A DNA stretch of 29,221 bases, from contig JAZQCK010000027.1 in NCBI GenBank assembly GCA_045546255.1, positions 1 through 29,221 of the forward strand, given 5' to 3'. This DNA comes from RGIG5612 sp045546255 (lineage in GTDB: Bacteria; Bacillota; Clostridia; Lachnospirales; Lachnospiraceae). Both the position numbers and the translations under genes were made by a program. This document shows, in pieces, positions 22,157-29,221 of this stretch (position 1 is its first letter; each line of letters starts with the position of its first letter). The notes under the pieces were generated by a model, which saw only the letters and a program-made list of their open reading frames with translations, searched no databases and had not been told where the DNA came from.

Positions 22157-23100
22157 CTGAGATGTGCCTCCTTTCCGAAACTGCGGCGTTTGGTCAGCCG
22201 CTCGATCAATGGTGCTAATAAGTTACCAATGATGATGGCATAGGCCACACTGCCAGCTGCCGATCCGAACAAGCGGAAGGTGCAGGTTAAGATTCCAAGG
22301 ATTGCCGCATAGATGATCCTTCCGGATGGGTTTACCGGACTTGTGACATAGTCCGTTGCCATATAGAAGGCACCCATTAAAAGACCGCCGCTTAAAAGAT
22401 GCGCGGCAAGGAAGGTCCCATCGATCCCGCCTCTTGTGATCATGGAATAGATGGAAATATAAACGACCACCGCCAGTAAATAAAAGAGCGGGATCCGAAA
22501 GTCGATGATACGGCGGATGAACAGATAGATTGCTCCAATTAGAAGTGCAACCGCGCTGGTCTCTCCGATCGCGCCGGAGGTGTTTCCAAGGAACATCTGA
22601 AGAAGGTCAACATTTCCGCCGGCTTTTAAGACTTCCATTGGAGTTGCGCTCACAACGTTCTGGAAGACAAAAGTATTCATGCGGCCAGCAAAAGAAATCA
22701 TAAGGAAACATTTCGCTGCAACGGCCGGATTCATAAAGTTCTGCCCGAGACCTCCGAATAACATCTTTACGACGATGATCGCAAAGACGGACCCGATGAT
22801 GGCGATCCACCAGGGAAGCGTTGGAGGCAGGTTGAGGGCCAGGATCATTCCGGTTACAACCGCACTCATATCTCTTAAGGTGTTCCGCTTATGCATACCG
22901 AGATTCCAGAGGAATTCGGAAAGAATGCAGGCTGCGATACAGACGCAGATCAAAAGCAGCGCTCTCCAGCCAAAGTTATAGACACCAAAAGCAGCTGCCG
23001 GAAGCAGCGCAATGCAAACATCCAGCATGATCCTGCTGGTGGAAGCTTTATCTCTGATATGTGGAAAGAAGGAAATCCTTAATAGTTTCTGCTCGTCCAA
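22153..23100 (-). CDS. rnfD: RnfD-like membrane subunit
   Basis: 315 aa, many membrane helices. Motifs: FFPHIRDKASTSRIMLDV, SAVVTGMILALNLPPTLPWW, LFGGLGQNFMNPAVAAKCFL, GNTSGAIGETSAVALLIG, LLSGGLLMGAFYMATDYVTSP. In RnfD and NqrB a Thr in (S)GATPL carries FMN; here the site is NVVSATPMEVLKAGG, which keeps Thr153 but lacks the Gly and the Asp expected upstream, so flavinylation is uncertain. The start is TTG at 23100, with AAGGAGAG overlapping the rnfC stop region. The gap from rnfC is 11 nt. Confidence 0.93.
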   Translation of the reverse strand: MDEQKLLRISFFPHIRDKASTSRIMLDVCIALLPAAAFGVYNFGWRALLLICVCIAACILSEFLWNLGMHKRNTLRDMSAVVTGMILALNLPPTLPWWIAIIGSVFAIIVVKMLFGGLGQNFMNPAVAAKCFLMISFAGRMNTFVFQNVVSATPMEVLKAGGNVDLLQMFLGNTSGAIGETSAVALLIGAIYLFIRRIIDFRIPLFYLLAVVVYISIYSMITRGGIDGTFLAAHLLSGGLLMGAFYMATDYVTSPVNPSGRIIYAAILGILTCTFRLFGSAAGSVAYAIIIGNLLAPLIERLTKRRSFGKEAHLR

Positions 23101-23111
23101 TCTTTCTCTCC

Positions 23112-24398
23112 TTACAATTCGTCAATGATCATCTGCTTCATCATAACAATGCCTTCTGCAAGGCTTCGTTTTGCCGGGCAGATATAAGAACATGATCCGC
23201 ATTCAATACATTCACGGCCGTCATTTTCACGGAAGAGATCGACCATGCCAAGCGCGGAATAATCAGCCAGTTTCGTCGGGATCAGCCTGGACGGGCAAAC
23301 CTCGATACATCTGCCGCAATGGATGCAGTTTGTCTGGTGCACCCTTACGACCGGATCGTGCAGCAAAGCGATGACCGCATTGGTATCCTTTGTGACCGGG
23401 CGGTCGAGATCGACCAAGGATTCTCCCGTCATCGGACCTCCGATGATGACTTTCTCCGGCTCTTTCTTAAAGCCGCCGGCCGCTTCGATCAGCTCCCTGA
23501 TATTGGTGCCTAAGCGGACTCTGAAATTACCCGGCTTGCGGATCGCATCTCCTGCAACCGTGACCATACGGCTGATCAAAGGCCTTCCTTCAACAACAGC
23601 CGTACGAATCGCATAGATGGTCTCGGTGTTTAAAACGAGACATCCCGCATCCGCCGGAGTCATGTGAGAATTCACATACTTTTTCGTCAGCGCATGGATC
23701 AGCTGCCGCTCCGCTCCCTGAGGGAACTTGGAATACAGCATCTTTACATGAATATCATGATCTTTTGTGAGATAGTTTTTGATCTTAATGACCGCCGGCT
23801 TCTTATCGTCCTGGATCGCAATGATGCCCTTTGCATGATCAAAAAGGCGAAGGACAATCTTTAAGCCTTCCACGATCTTGTCCGGCTCTTCGATCAGACG
23901 GCGGTTATTACAGGTGATATACGGCTCGCATTCGCAGCCGTTAACAATAATATATTGAATCTTTCCCGGATCTTCCGGAGAAAGCTTGATATGCGTCGGA
24001 TAGCCTTCTTCGCCTCCCATGCCGACGATGCCGGCTTCCCTGATCAGTGTCAGGATCTCTTTCTTGGAAAGCTCTGTGTAAGGCTTTACGATCGTTCTCG
24101 GCTCTTCATTGACGTCACCGATATTTTCAATGACGATTGAGTCGAAATCCACGTATTTTACGATTCCTGCGATGGAAGAATGCACGTTCGAAGAGACATA
24201 TCCGTCCGCTTTTGCGATCAGAGTGCCTGCACTGACCCATTCTCCGCCTTTTACGACCGGTTTTGCATGCCGTCCGTGATGCAGGAACAGAGGAAACGTA
24301 AGGTCCCCTTGCGGGATCAGTTCCTCTGAAGGTCTACTTGATGTGAGTTTTTTATTGGAAGCGGGATGGACCCCGCCTTTAAAGGTCAAAACAGCCAT
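23112..24398 (-). CDS. rnfC: RnfC-like peripheral iron-sulfur subunit
   Basis: 428 aa. RnfC is the NADH-facing cytoplasmic subunit of Rnf. The start FKGGVHPASNKKLTSSRP is typical. Both 4Fe-4S motifs are complete: Cys358/361/364/368 (CIHCGRCIEVCP) and Cys397/400/403/407 (CIECGSCSYICP). The nucleotide/FMN loop, commonly GMGGATFPTH or GxGGAGFPTH, reads GMGGEEGYPTH (126-136), with an extra residue and two Glu. The NGxECEPY motif is present as NGCECEPY. It is the first gene of the cluster, with a near-consensus promoter only a few bases upstream and no Shine-Dalgarno. Confidence 0.93.
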   Translation of the reverse strand: MAVLTFKGGVHPASNKKLTSSRPSEELIPQGDLTFPLFLHHGRHAKPVVKGGEWVSAGTLIAKADGYVSSNVHSSIAGIVKYVDFDSIVIENIGDVNEEPRTIVKPYTELSKKEILTLIREAGIVGMGGEEGYPTHIKLSPEDPGKIQYIIVNGCECEPYITCNNRRLIEEPDKIVEGLKIVLRLFDHAKGIIAIQDDKKPAVIKIKNYLTKDHDIHVKMLYSKFPQGAERQLIHALTKKYVNSHMTPADAGCLVLNTETIYAIRTAVVEGRPLISRMVTVAGDAIRKPGNFRVRLGTNIRELIEAAGGFKKEPEKVIIGGPMTGESLVDLDRPVTKDTNAVIALLHDPVVRVHQTNCIHCGRCIEVCPSRLIPTKLADYSALGMVDLFRENDGRECIECGSCSYICPAKRSLAEGIVMMKQMIIDEL

Positions 24399-24409
24399 AA
24401 CAGGTTAAG

Positions 24410-24438
24410 ATTATATAATTACAGGTTTATAATATCAA
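24410..24438 (-). promoter_or_regulatory. Strong promoter of the rnf cluster, almost at the start codon
   Basis: On the minus strand: -35 TTGATA (24433-24438, 5 of 6), 17 bp spacer, -10 TATAAT (24410-24415, perfect). The promoter overlaps the end and stop codon of the RNase H-like gene. The -10 ends 11 nt before the rnfC ATG (24398), so the expected RNA starts leave a leader of only about 2-8 nt. Confidence 0.75.
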
Positions 24439-25483
24439 GGGCATATTCTGTTAAGATTTTGTGATTCTCTGTAACAGATTCGCTCAGTTCAAAGAAAGAT
24501 TTCTTCTTCTCTCCTTCCACCTGGAACGCAGGGGAAAACAGTGGATGGCTTTGCGGAAGGAAGCAGCCTTCTTTCTTTAAAAAACAGTTCTTCTTTGTTG
24601 CCTTTTTCCGGTGGCTTTTATCCACAAACTGCGCTACGTCTTTATGGATCACGCGGTCTTCTTCCGGCAGATAATAATAATTTTCAACATCCGGCAGCGG
24701 AAGCCTTGCCTGTCCTTCATAAAGACGGATATTGAGCTGCAATAAGCGCTCCTCTGCACTGATCCAGATGCGGTCCTGATCGCTGCGCTTTTCAAATGCA
24801 ACAGGCAGCGGGCTTTTCAGCTGATAGGAAAGCACGGCGGTATGATCGATCACTTCGAGTTTTTCAAAAGCAAACTGCCCTTCGATCAGCTCCGTATAAT
24901 TGAGGATGGAAAGGAGCTTCAGCATGCCTTTCACATCATCAAAATTATGAAGAAGGATCAGCTTTTCCGCTTCCGGATCTCCGCTGCGCTCAAACTCATA
25001 ATAAACGGGAATCAGTGCTCCGCCTCCATAAAGGTCGTCTCTGTCGATCTTTAAGAATCGTTCAAGCGATTTCTGGCTCATGCTCTCAAGACCTAAAACC
25101 TTTTTTAGCGGCTTTGCCATTTTATAAATATCAAAGCTTTGGAAGCGGTCAAAATCCAGATCCAGATCATAATAATCTGCTTTATAGGCCAAATACGGAA
25201 TATCAAAGCCGTCACCGTTAAAATGGATCAGCGTTTTATAAGAGGAAGCAAAGTCTGCAAAGCGTTCCATGACTTCCTGCTCATCGAGTGCGCTTTCGGC
25301 CAGATACTGCCTTATCTGCCAGTTTCCATCAAGAAAGAAAGCACAGCCGATCAGATATACCTGTGTGCTTTCTTTTCTAAGTCCTGTCGTTTCAATATCA
25401 AAAAAAAGGATTTCTTCTTTTGGAGCCAGCTGCTCTAAGTCGTACTCCGGAGAGAAATCCGCAGTTTCGGTCAATACTTTCAT
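24419..25483 (-). CDS. RNase H-like DEDD exonuclease domain protein (YprB family)
   Basis: 354 aa. The catalytic domain lies at about 22-200: FFDIETTG (Asp29, Glu31), HFNGDGFDIPYL (Asp94), SFDIYK and HNFDDVKGML (Asp182/Asp183), the acidic residues of a DnaQ-like 3'-5' exonuclease / RNase_H_2 domain. The C-terminal 150 residues are less typical (LEVIDHTAVLSYQ, a Tyr-rich segment, then a Lys-rich FLKKEGCFLPQSHPLFSPAF) and may bind nucleic acid. The substrate is unknown; B. subtilis YprB is the closest family name I can give. The start overlaps the murF stop by 4 nt (ATGA). Confidence 0.85.
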   Translation of the reverse strand: MKVLTETADFSPEYDLEQLAPKEEILFFDIETTGLRKESTQVYLIGCAFFLDGNWQIRQYLAESALDEQEVMERFADFASSYKTLIHFNGDGFDIPYLAYKADYYDLDLDFDRFQSFDIYKMAKPLKKVLGLESMSQKSLERFLKIDRDDLYGGGALIPVYYEFERSGDPEAEKLILLHNFDDVKGMLKLLSILNYTELIEGQFAFEKLEVIDHTAVLSYQLKSPLPVAFEKRSDQDRIWISAEERLLQLNIRLYEGQARLPLPDVENYYYLPEEDRVIHKDVAQFVDKSHRKKATKKNCFLKKEGCFLPQSHPLFSPAFQVEGEKKKSFFELSESVTENHKILTEYALDIINL

Positions 25484-26856
25484 TTCTGAAGAAAATCAAC
25501 TATGCTTTCAAAATTCATGGCATGGGATGCCTTTACAAGGATATTGTCACCCTGCTGAAGCAGATCCGGCAGTGCTTCGATCGCAGCTTCTGTTGTGTGG
25601 AAATACTCCACCCGGTTATCCGTATTCATTTTTGCACCCATGAAGATTTTTTCGCTTAATTCGCCAATCGCAATGATCAGGTCACAGCCGGCTTCCGCCG
25701 CATATTTTCCAACCTGATAATGGTATTTGTCGCTCTCTTCTCCGAGTTCAAACATATCTCCTAAGATGGCCACTTTTCTTCCTTCAGCCAGTTGCAGGAT
25801 GTCGATGGAAGATTCCATGGACGCAGGGGAAGCATTATAGCAGTCATCGAGGATCAGGTAGTTATCGGTCTTAATGATATTGTTTCTTCCCACCATGGTG
25901 GACATGTTCTCGATAGCTTCCTTCATCATGATCGGGGAGATTCCAAGGTTTGCGCCAACCAGGTAAGCGGCCAGCACATTGTAGATCATCTTTCTGCCCG
26001 GAACAGGCATGTCGACATGCAGTGCCATCCGGCTTCCGCCGTCCCGCATCACGATATCAAATTCGCTGCCTTCGAGCCCTTTGGTAACGATCTTTTCTGC
26101 GCAGACATCGCAGTCTTTACTGAAGCCAAAGAACTGCGGTTCGATGCCTTTGACGTTGTGGATCTTGGTCAGTTTGTCATCGTCACCGTTTAAGATCACG
26201 ACGCCGTCCGGTGCAATGTAATTAAAGATCTCGGCTTTGGCTCTTAAAATGCCGTCGCGGTCTCCTAAATATTCTAAGTGGCTCTGTCCGATGTTTGTCA
26301 TGACGACAATGTCCGGACGGACCATTTTTGCCAGGCGGTCCATTTCGCCGAAGTGGTTGATGCCCATTTCAATGACGGCAACATCCATGCCCTCTTTAAT
26401 CTGGAAGATCGTATAAGGAACGCCCCATTCGTTGTTGAGGTTTCCCTGGGTCTTATAGACGCGGTAGCGTTTGCTTAAAACGGAAGCAATGAACTCTTTC
26501 GTGCTGGTTTTTCCGACACTGCCTGTAACGCCAACCACTTTGATATCCAGATTCATACGATAAAACTCCGCAATCTCCTGGGTGGCTTTTGCAGTGGAAT
26601 CTACCAGCAGATAAGCGCCCGGAAAGCCCGGCATCTCTTTTTCGCAGACGGCAGCAAGTGCACCGTTTTCTACAGCAAATGCAGCAAAGTCATGTCCGTC
26701 GGAACGGTTTCCTTTGATGCAGATAAAGAGACAGTCATCGCGGATCTTACGGCTGTCCGTCACGATGGAAGTAATCTCAACGTCTAACAGCCCATCTGCA
26801 TTAAAAACTCTGCCATGTGTTGCCTGTGCTAAGTTTCTTAAGGTTAGATTTTTCAT
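25480..26856 (-). CDS. murF: UDP-N-acetylmuramoyl-tripeptide--D-alanyl-D-alanine ligase
   Basis: 458 aa. MurF adds D-Ala-D-Ala to the UDP-MurNAc-tripeptide, the last cytoplasmic ligation in peptidoglycan precursor synthesis. Motifs: TDSRKI (N-terminal UDP-binding domain), GVTGSVGKTSTKEF (P-loop 112-119), NNEWGVPYTIFQI, VIEMGINHFGEM, DVVMTNIGQSHLEYLGDRDGI, LNGDDDKL, ILDDCYNASPASMESSI, AILGDMFELGEES. It lies downstream of ddl, which makes its D-Ala-D-Ala substrate, with an 81-nt gap. The ribosome site is modest (AGAGAAAAGA). Confidence 0.96.
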   Translation of the reverse strand: MKNLTLRNLAQATHGRVFNADGLLDVEITSIVTDSRKIRDDCLFICIKGNRSDGHDFAAFAVENGALAAVCEKEMPGFPGAYLLVDSTAKATQEIAEFYRMNLDIKVVGVTGSVGKTSTKEFIASVLSKRYRVYKTQGNLNNEWGVPYTIFQIKEGMDVAVIEMGINHFGEMDRLAKMVRPDIVVMTNIGQSHLEYLGDRDGILRAKAEIFNYIAPDGVVILNGDDDKLTKIHNVKGIEPQFFGFSKDCDVCAEKIVTKGLEGSEFDIVMRDGGSRMALHVDMPVPGRKMIYNVLAAYLVGANLGISPIMMKEAIENMSTMVGRNNIIKTDNYLILDDCYNASPASMESSIDILQLAEGRKVAILGDMFELGEESDKYHYQVGKYAAEAGCDLIIAIGELSEKIFMGAKMNTDNRVEYFHTTEAAIEALPDLLQQGDNILVKASHAMNFESIVDFLQK

Positions 26857-26937
26857 AGTTCTTTTCTCTTAAAACTGTTTCGTTAAACATCCGAATTCCC
26901 GCTGGCAAAAAAATGCCTTGTCATCAGGGGATATCAA

Positions 26938-27960
26938 TTACTCATACTTTCGAAGTGAGATCTCGATGATCTTCTCACAAAGCTCCGGATAAGAAATGCC
27001 GACAGCTTCGGCCTCCTGCGGAACCAGGGAGGTATCCGTCATTCCCGGCAGTGAGTTTGCCTCCAGCGCATACAGCTTTCCGCTATCATCCAAAAGATAA
27101 TCAATGCGGTAATAAACGGAAAGTCCTAAAATCTTGCCGAATTTCACGGATTTTTCAGACATTTCGTTCAAAACGTCCTCAGGGATCTCTGCCGGACAGA
27201 TTTCCTTCGTGATTCCATTATATTTGTTCTCGTAATCATACCATTCGTCTGCATTCGGACAGATCTCGACCGGCGGAAGTGCGACGCCATCCAGGACAGC
27301 CTGTGTCAGCTCACGGCCTTTGATATATTCTTCCAAAAGAACGGTATCATCATACTGAAAATCTTTATCCAAAGCTTCTTCAAACTGATCATCCTGCATG
27401 ACCAAAAACACGCCGACACTGGATCCGCCGTTGCTCGGCTTGATCACGCAAGGTGCTTTGATCACACGGTCTTTTGGGTCCGGCTTCGGATCATCTTTAT
27501 GCAGAACAATGCCTTTTGGCATTTCAATATATGGTGCGACTCTTTCCTTTGTCAGTGCCTTGCTCATGGCGATCGCGCTGCTCTTGGAATCGGAGCCGGT
27601 GAATTTAATGCCGCTTTCCTCGAAAACTGCCTGGATCTTACCATCTTCACCATTTTCTCCATGGAGACCAATAAAGACGATGTCGGCTTCTTTGCAGGTC
27701 GCAAAGACATTCGGCCCCATCAGGCCATATTCTTTGATCAGCTCCTCGGTAATTTCCGATTTTCTCTGCCTTAACTCTTCTGCGAGGGCGAAGAAATCTC
27801 TTTTCACGGAAAAATCCGGGACTTTATCTGCCCCGAAAAACACGTCGATCATAACGACCTCGTGACCTTTATCCTGCAGCGCATTTGCAACTTTGCTGGA
27901 TGTTTTTAAAGAAATGTCCCTCTCTGTACTGATTCCGCCGCATAAAACAACAATTTTCAT
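26938..27960 (-). CDS. ddl: D-alanine--D-alanine ligase
   Basis: 340 aa, ATP-grasp fold. It joins two D-Ala for cell-wall synthesis. Motifs: VLCGGISTERDISLKTS (N-terminal), FIGLHGENGEDGKIQAVFE, PCVIKPSNGGSSVGVF (ATP site), LLEEYIKGRELTQAVLDG, and the catalytic loop YDYENKYNGITKEICPAEIP. In Ddl enzymes this loop carries a Tyr associated with D-Ala specificity; D-lactate ligases of the VanA type differ here. RIDYLL and LEANSLPGMTDTSLVPQ bind metal. So D-Ala-D-Ala is expected, not vancomycin-type resistance. ATG at 27960 with GGGAG 8 nt upstream; it has its own candidate promoter and possible operator. Confidence 0.95.
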   Translation of the reverse strand: MKIVVLCGGISTERDISLKTSSKVANALQDKGHEVVMIDVFFGADKVPDFSVKRDFFALAEELRQRKSEITEELIKEYGLMGPNVFATCKEADIVFIGLHGENGEDGKIQAVFEESGIKFTGSDSKSSAIAMSKALTKERVAPYIEMPKGIVLHKDDPKPDPKDRVIKAPCVIKPSNGGSSVGVFLVMQDDQFEEALDKDFQYDDTVLLEEYIKGRELTQAVLDGVALPPVEICPNADEWYDYENKYNGITKEICPAEIPEDVLNEMSEKSVKFGKILGLSVYYRIDYLLDDSGKLYALEANSLPGMTDTSLVPQEAEAVGISYPELCEKIIEISLRKYE

Positions 27961-27975
27961 AGAATTCTCCCAACT

Positions 27976-27998
27976 GTATATTCCTTAGTAATATACCA
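27976..27998 (-). promoter_or_regulatory. ddl extended -10 promoter inside a perfect inverted repeat
   Basis: On the minus strand TGgTATATT gives an extended -10 (hexamer 27990-27995); the -35 is poor. The same bases are one arm of a perfect inverted repeat GTATATT-N7-AATATAC (27976-27996). Its placement over the -10 and the start site is where a repressor would sit. The predicted start is near 27983, with a leader of about 23 nt to the ddl ATG. Confidence 0.45.
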
Positions 27999-28060
27999 CA
28001 TCTTCCCCGACTATGCCACATCCGAGATGGATTCTCCGAAGATGCTACTAGTTGCTTGAA

Positions 28061-28326
28061 ATCCCCGGATTGGGTGCTGCCGGCTACGGTCCTCCCAGCG
28101 ACTATGGACGAGTCGTTGTTCTTCTTGGATTGTGAGAGGGATTTTCCATGACATGGTTTTCGGTCTACCAGACCGGAAAAACCATAGGAGTACTGAGAAA
28201 AATATCCATCAGGGATATTTTTCGAATGCTCCGGTCATGAGAAAATACTGAGCAAAATCCTTAGAAGAACAGACGAGGGAATCGGAGCTGGGAGGACCCG
28301 TATCCGGCAGCACCCAATCCGGGGAT
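28061..28326. repeat. 266-bp imperfect palindromic element with nested hairpins
   Basis: The outer arms 28061-28083 and 28304-28326 are 23-bp perfect inverted repeats (atccccggattgggtgctgccgg). They continue through 28084-28099 / 28287-28303 with one mismatch and one indel. Inside, tgttcttct (28117-28125) pairs with agaagaaca (28263-28271), ggatt (28127-28131) with aatcc (28256-28260), and attttc-catgac (28141-28152) with gtcatg-a-gaaaat (28234-28246). The centre holds two more hairpins: 28153-28185 (imperfect) and 28197-28223 (perfect 11-bp stem, gaaaaatatcc / ggatatttttc). The whole is a long stem ending in a three-way junction. No ORF of note and no clear target-site duplication was seen. 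It is either a MITE-like element or a structured RNA, placed upstream of both divergent genes. Confidence 0.8.
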
Positions 28327-28367
28327 ATAAAGAATTCGAATACACAGGATTTTCACGACTTGCATGG

Positions 28368-28396
28368 TGGACTTTCGATCATTGATTTGATAAAAT
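28368..28396 (+). promoter_or_regulatory. Promoter for the phosphodiester glycosidase-family gene
   Basis: -35 TGGACT (28368-28373, 4 of 6), 17 bp spacer, -10 TAAAAT (28391-28396) preceded by TG as TGaTAAAAT, an extended -10. The start is expected near 28403, so the leader is about 37 nt and the palindromic element lies wholly upstream of the transcript. Confidence 0.65.
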
Positions 28397-28439
28397 AATC
28401 CGAGTTGTACTTTATTATATTTAAAGGAGCGAAAATACG

Positions 28440-29221
28440 TTGAAAAAATCGAACAAGAGAAAGAAAAATGGTGTTCTTTCAAACATTGGACGCGTATTTG
28501 CAGTCATTGGCGTAACCCTTGCCTTTGTTCTGCTTGCTGCAGTCGCAGTCGTCTTTTTACTGCTGAAAGGACCATCAAAAACGGCAAAAACCATTTTCAC
28601 AGTCTCCTGCTATGAGACCAGTGCGATGAAATGGGTTCCGAAGATGTTCATTTCCCAGAAAGAATACGACGAGATCATTGAAAGCACCCGTATGGCAGAA
28701 GTTGACGACGGAACCGTATCCGATACTTCCCTCATCGATGTGCCGCAGGAAAACGTATCCCAGGATATCGAAGTGCTTGATGTCACCGGCGGATCTTATA
28801 AGGGAAAACTGATGATCATCCACGATCCTTCCAGAGTGTTCCTCGGAACGATCGAAAACTTCGGCGAATTCGATGGAAAAGTCGTTCAGGATATCGCAGC
28901 CCAGTATGATGGCGTCATCGGCGGTATTAACGGCGGTGACTTTGTAGATATGGGTAGTTATTCTTATACCGCTCAGCCTTTGGGACTCGTTATCTCTAAT
29001 GGCGAGATTGTTTATCAGGAAGGCGGCTATGACACCTACCATATCGCAGGCTTTACGGAAGATAACCACTTCTTCATGGGCCAGGTCACTGCGGATGAGG
29101 CGATCAACACCTACCATATCAGAGACTGTGTCTTCACGGTTCATAACACCGGTCCGTTCCTTGTCATGGATGGCGAAGCAATGATCAACGAAGTTCCGGA
29201 CTCCGCAACTTATGGCGGCGG
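28440..29221 (+). CDS. Phosphodiester glycosidase-family (NAGPA-like) membrane-anchored protein, partial
   Basis: About 260 codons; the gene runs off the right edge. TTG start at 28440, after AAAGGAG (10 nt spacing); the first ATG in frame is far inside the protein, so TTG is needed. The N-terminus KKSNKRKKNG is basic, then a membrane segment at residues about 17-44 (VFAVIGVTLAFVLLAAVAVVFLLL), then an extracellular domain. Signature segments are GVIGGINGGDFVDMG, QPLGLVISNGEIVYQ, HFFMGQVTADEAI and TGPFLVMDGEAMIN, typical of the NAGPA / DUF2233 phosphodiester glycosidase family, which acts on sugar phosphodiesters and is common near exopolysaccharide genes. The C-terminal part of the domain is missing. 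It is the only plus-strand gene here, divergent from ddl. Confidence 0.85.
   Translation, partial: MKKSNKRKKNGVLSNIGRVFAVIGVTLAFVLLAAVAVVFLLLKGPSKTAKTIFTVSCYETSAMKWVPKMFISQKEYDEIIESTRMAEVDDGTVSDTSLIDVPQENVSQDIEVLDVTGGSYKGKLMIIHDPSRVFLGTIENFGEFDGKVVQDIAAQYDGVIGGINGGDFVDMGSYSYTAQPLGLVISNGEIVYQEGGYDTYHIAGFTEDNHFFMGQVTADEAINTYHIRDCVFTVHNTGPFLVMDGEAMINEVPDSATYGG

Noticed and set aside
26900..26930. GGCATTTTTTTGCC between ddl and murF as a terminator
   Set aside because: The stem is only 4 bp with the T-run in the loop, so it cannot work as an intrinsic terminator; ddl and murF may be cotranscribed.
26938..27960. Vancomycin-resistance type D-Ala-D-Lac ligase
   Set aside because: The loop YDYENKY keeps the Tyr-containing pattern of D-Ala-D-Ala ligases, and no vanH/vanX-like neighbours are present.
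28261..28482. Minus-strand ORF of 73 aa overlapping the palindromic element
   Set aside because: It crosses the element arm, the divergent promoter and the start of the glycosidase gene, with no ribosome site and no recognisable protein features.
28575..29144. Minus-strand ORF of 189 aa opposite the right-edge gene
   Set aside because: The plus frame encodes a recognisable phosphodiester glycosidase-family domain with a promoter and ribosome site; the minus frame is its shadow.

Overview
This window looks like a piece of a Clostridia (Firmicutes) chromosome, most likely Lachnospiraceae. The reasons are the nusB-xseA-xseB-ispA-dxs-tlyA-nadK gene order, an Asp23 protein, an Rnf-type gene cluster, strong GGAGG ribosome sites, several TTG/GTG starts and moderate GC (judged by eye, not computed). 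It is ordinary core chromosome: no phage, insertion sequence, CRISPR array, rRNA or tRNA gene was seen. Almost every gene is on the minus strand; only the partial gene at the right edge is on the plus strand.

Layout, left to right (transcription runs right to left). 1-98 is the start of a membrane-anchored protein. 99-764 holds the tmRNA gene ssrA (410-752), followed downstream on its own strand by two 94-bp copies of a large hairpin repeat that includes the tmRNA 3' end. Then come a secreted C39-type cysteine peptidase-like protein and smpB, forming a compact smpB - C39 - ssrA unit, and secG with its own promoter and terminator. Next are two tandem CapA-family proteins behind gpmI, then the nusB-to-nadK operon (transcription antitermination, exonuclease VII, isoprenoid precursors, rRNA methylation, NAD kinase). 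It is preceded by an asp23 gene and a terminator-like hairpin directly before nusB. 14.0-20.3 kb is an apparent operon from one promoter: CBS-domain protein, tyrS, alaS, a zinc-ribbon/chitobiase-C-domain membrane protein, and rlmH.

20.4-24.4 kb carries rnfC-D-G-E-A with tightly overlapping genes. This is the most interesting part. There is no rnfB, and the encoded subunits lack most of the expected redox-cofactor ligands. RnfA has lost both cluster cysteines and RnfE one of its two. RnfG has Glu where the FMN-carrying Thr should be, and RnfC has an altered glycine loop. RnfC keeps both ferredoxin-type Cys motifs. The cluster reads as an intact, expressed but redox-stripped Rnf relative, apparently started from a promoter only about 5 nt from the rnfC start codon.

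24.4-28.0 kb has an RNase H-like exonuclease, murF and ddl (the last two supply and attach D-Ala-D-Ala for peptidoglycan). Between ddl and the divergent plus-strand gene for a phosphodiester glycosidase-family protein lies a 266-bp element that folds on itself into a long stem capped by two hairpins; it is either a MITE-like insertion or a structured RNA.
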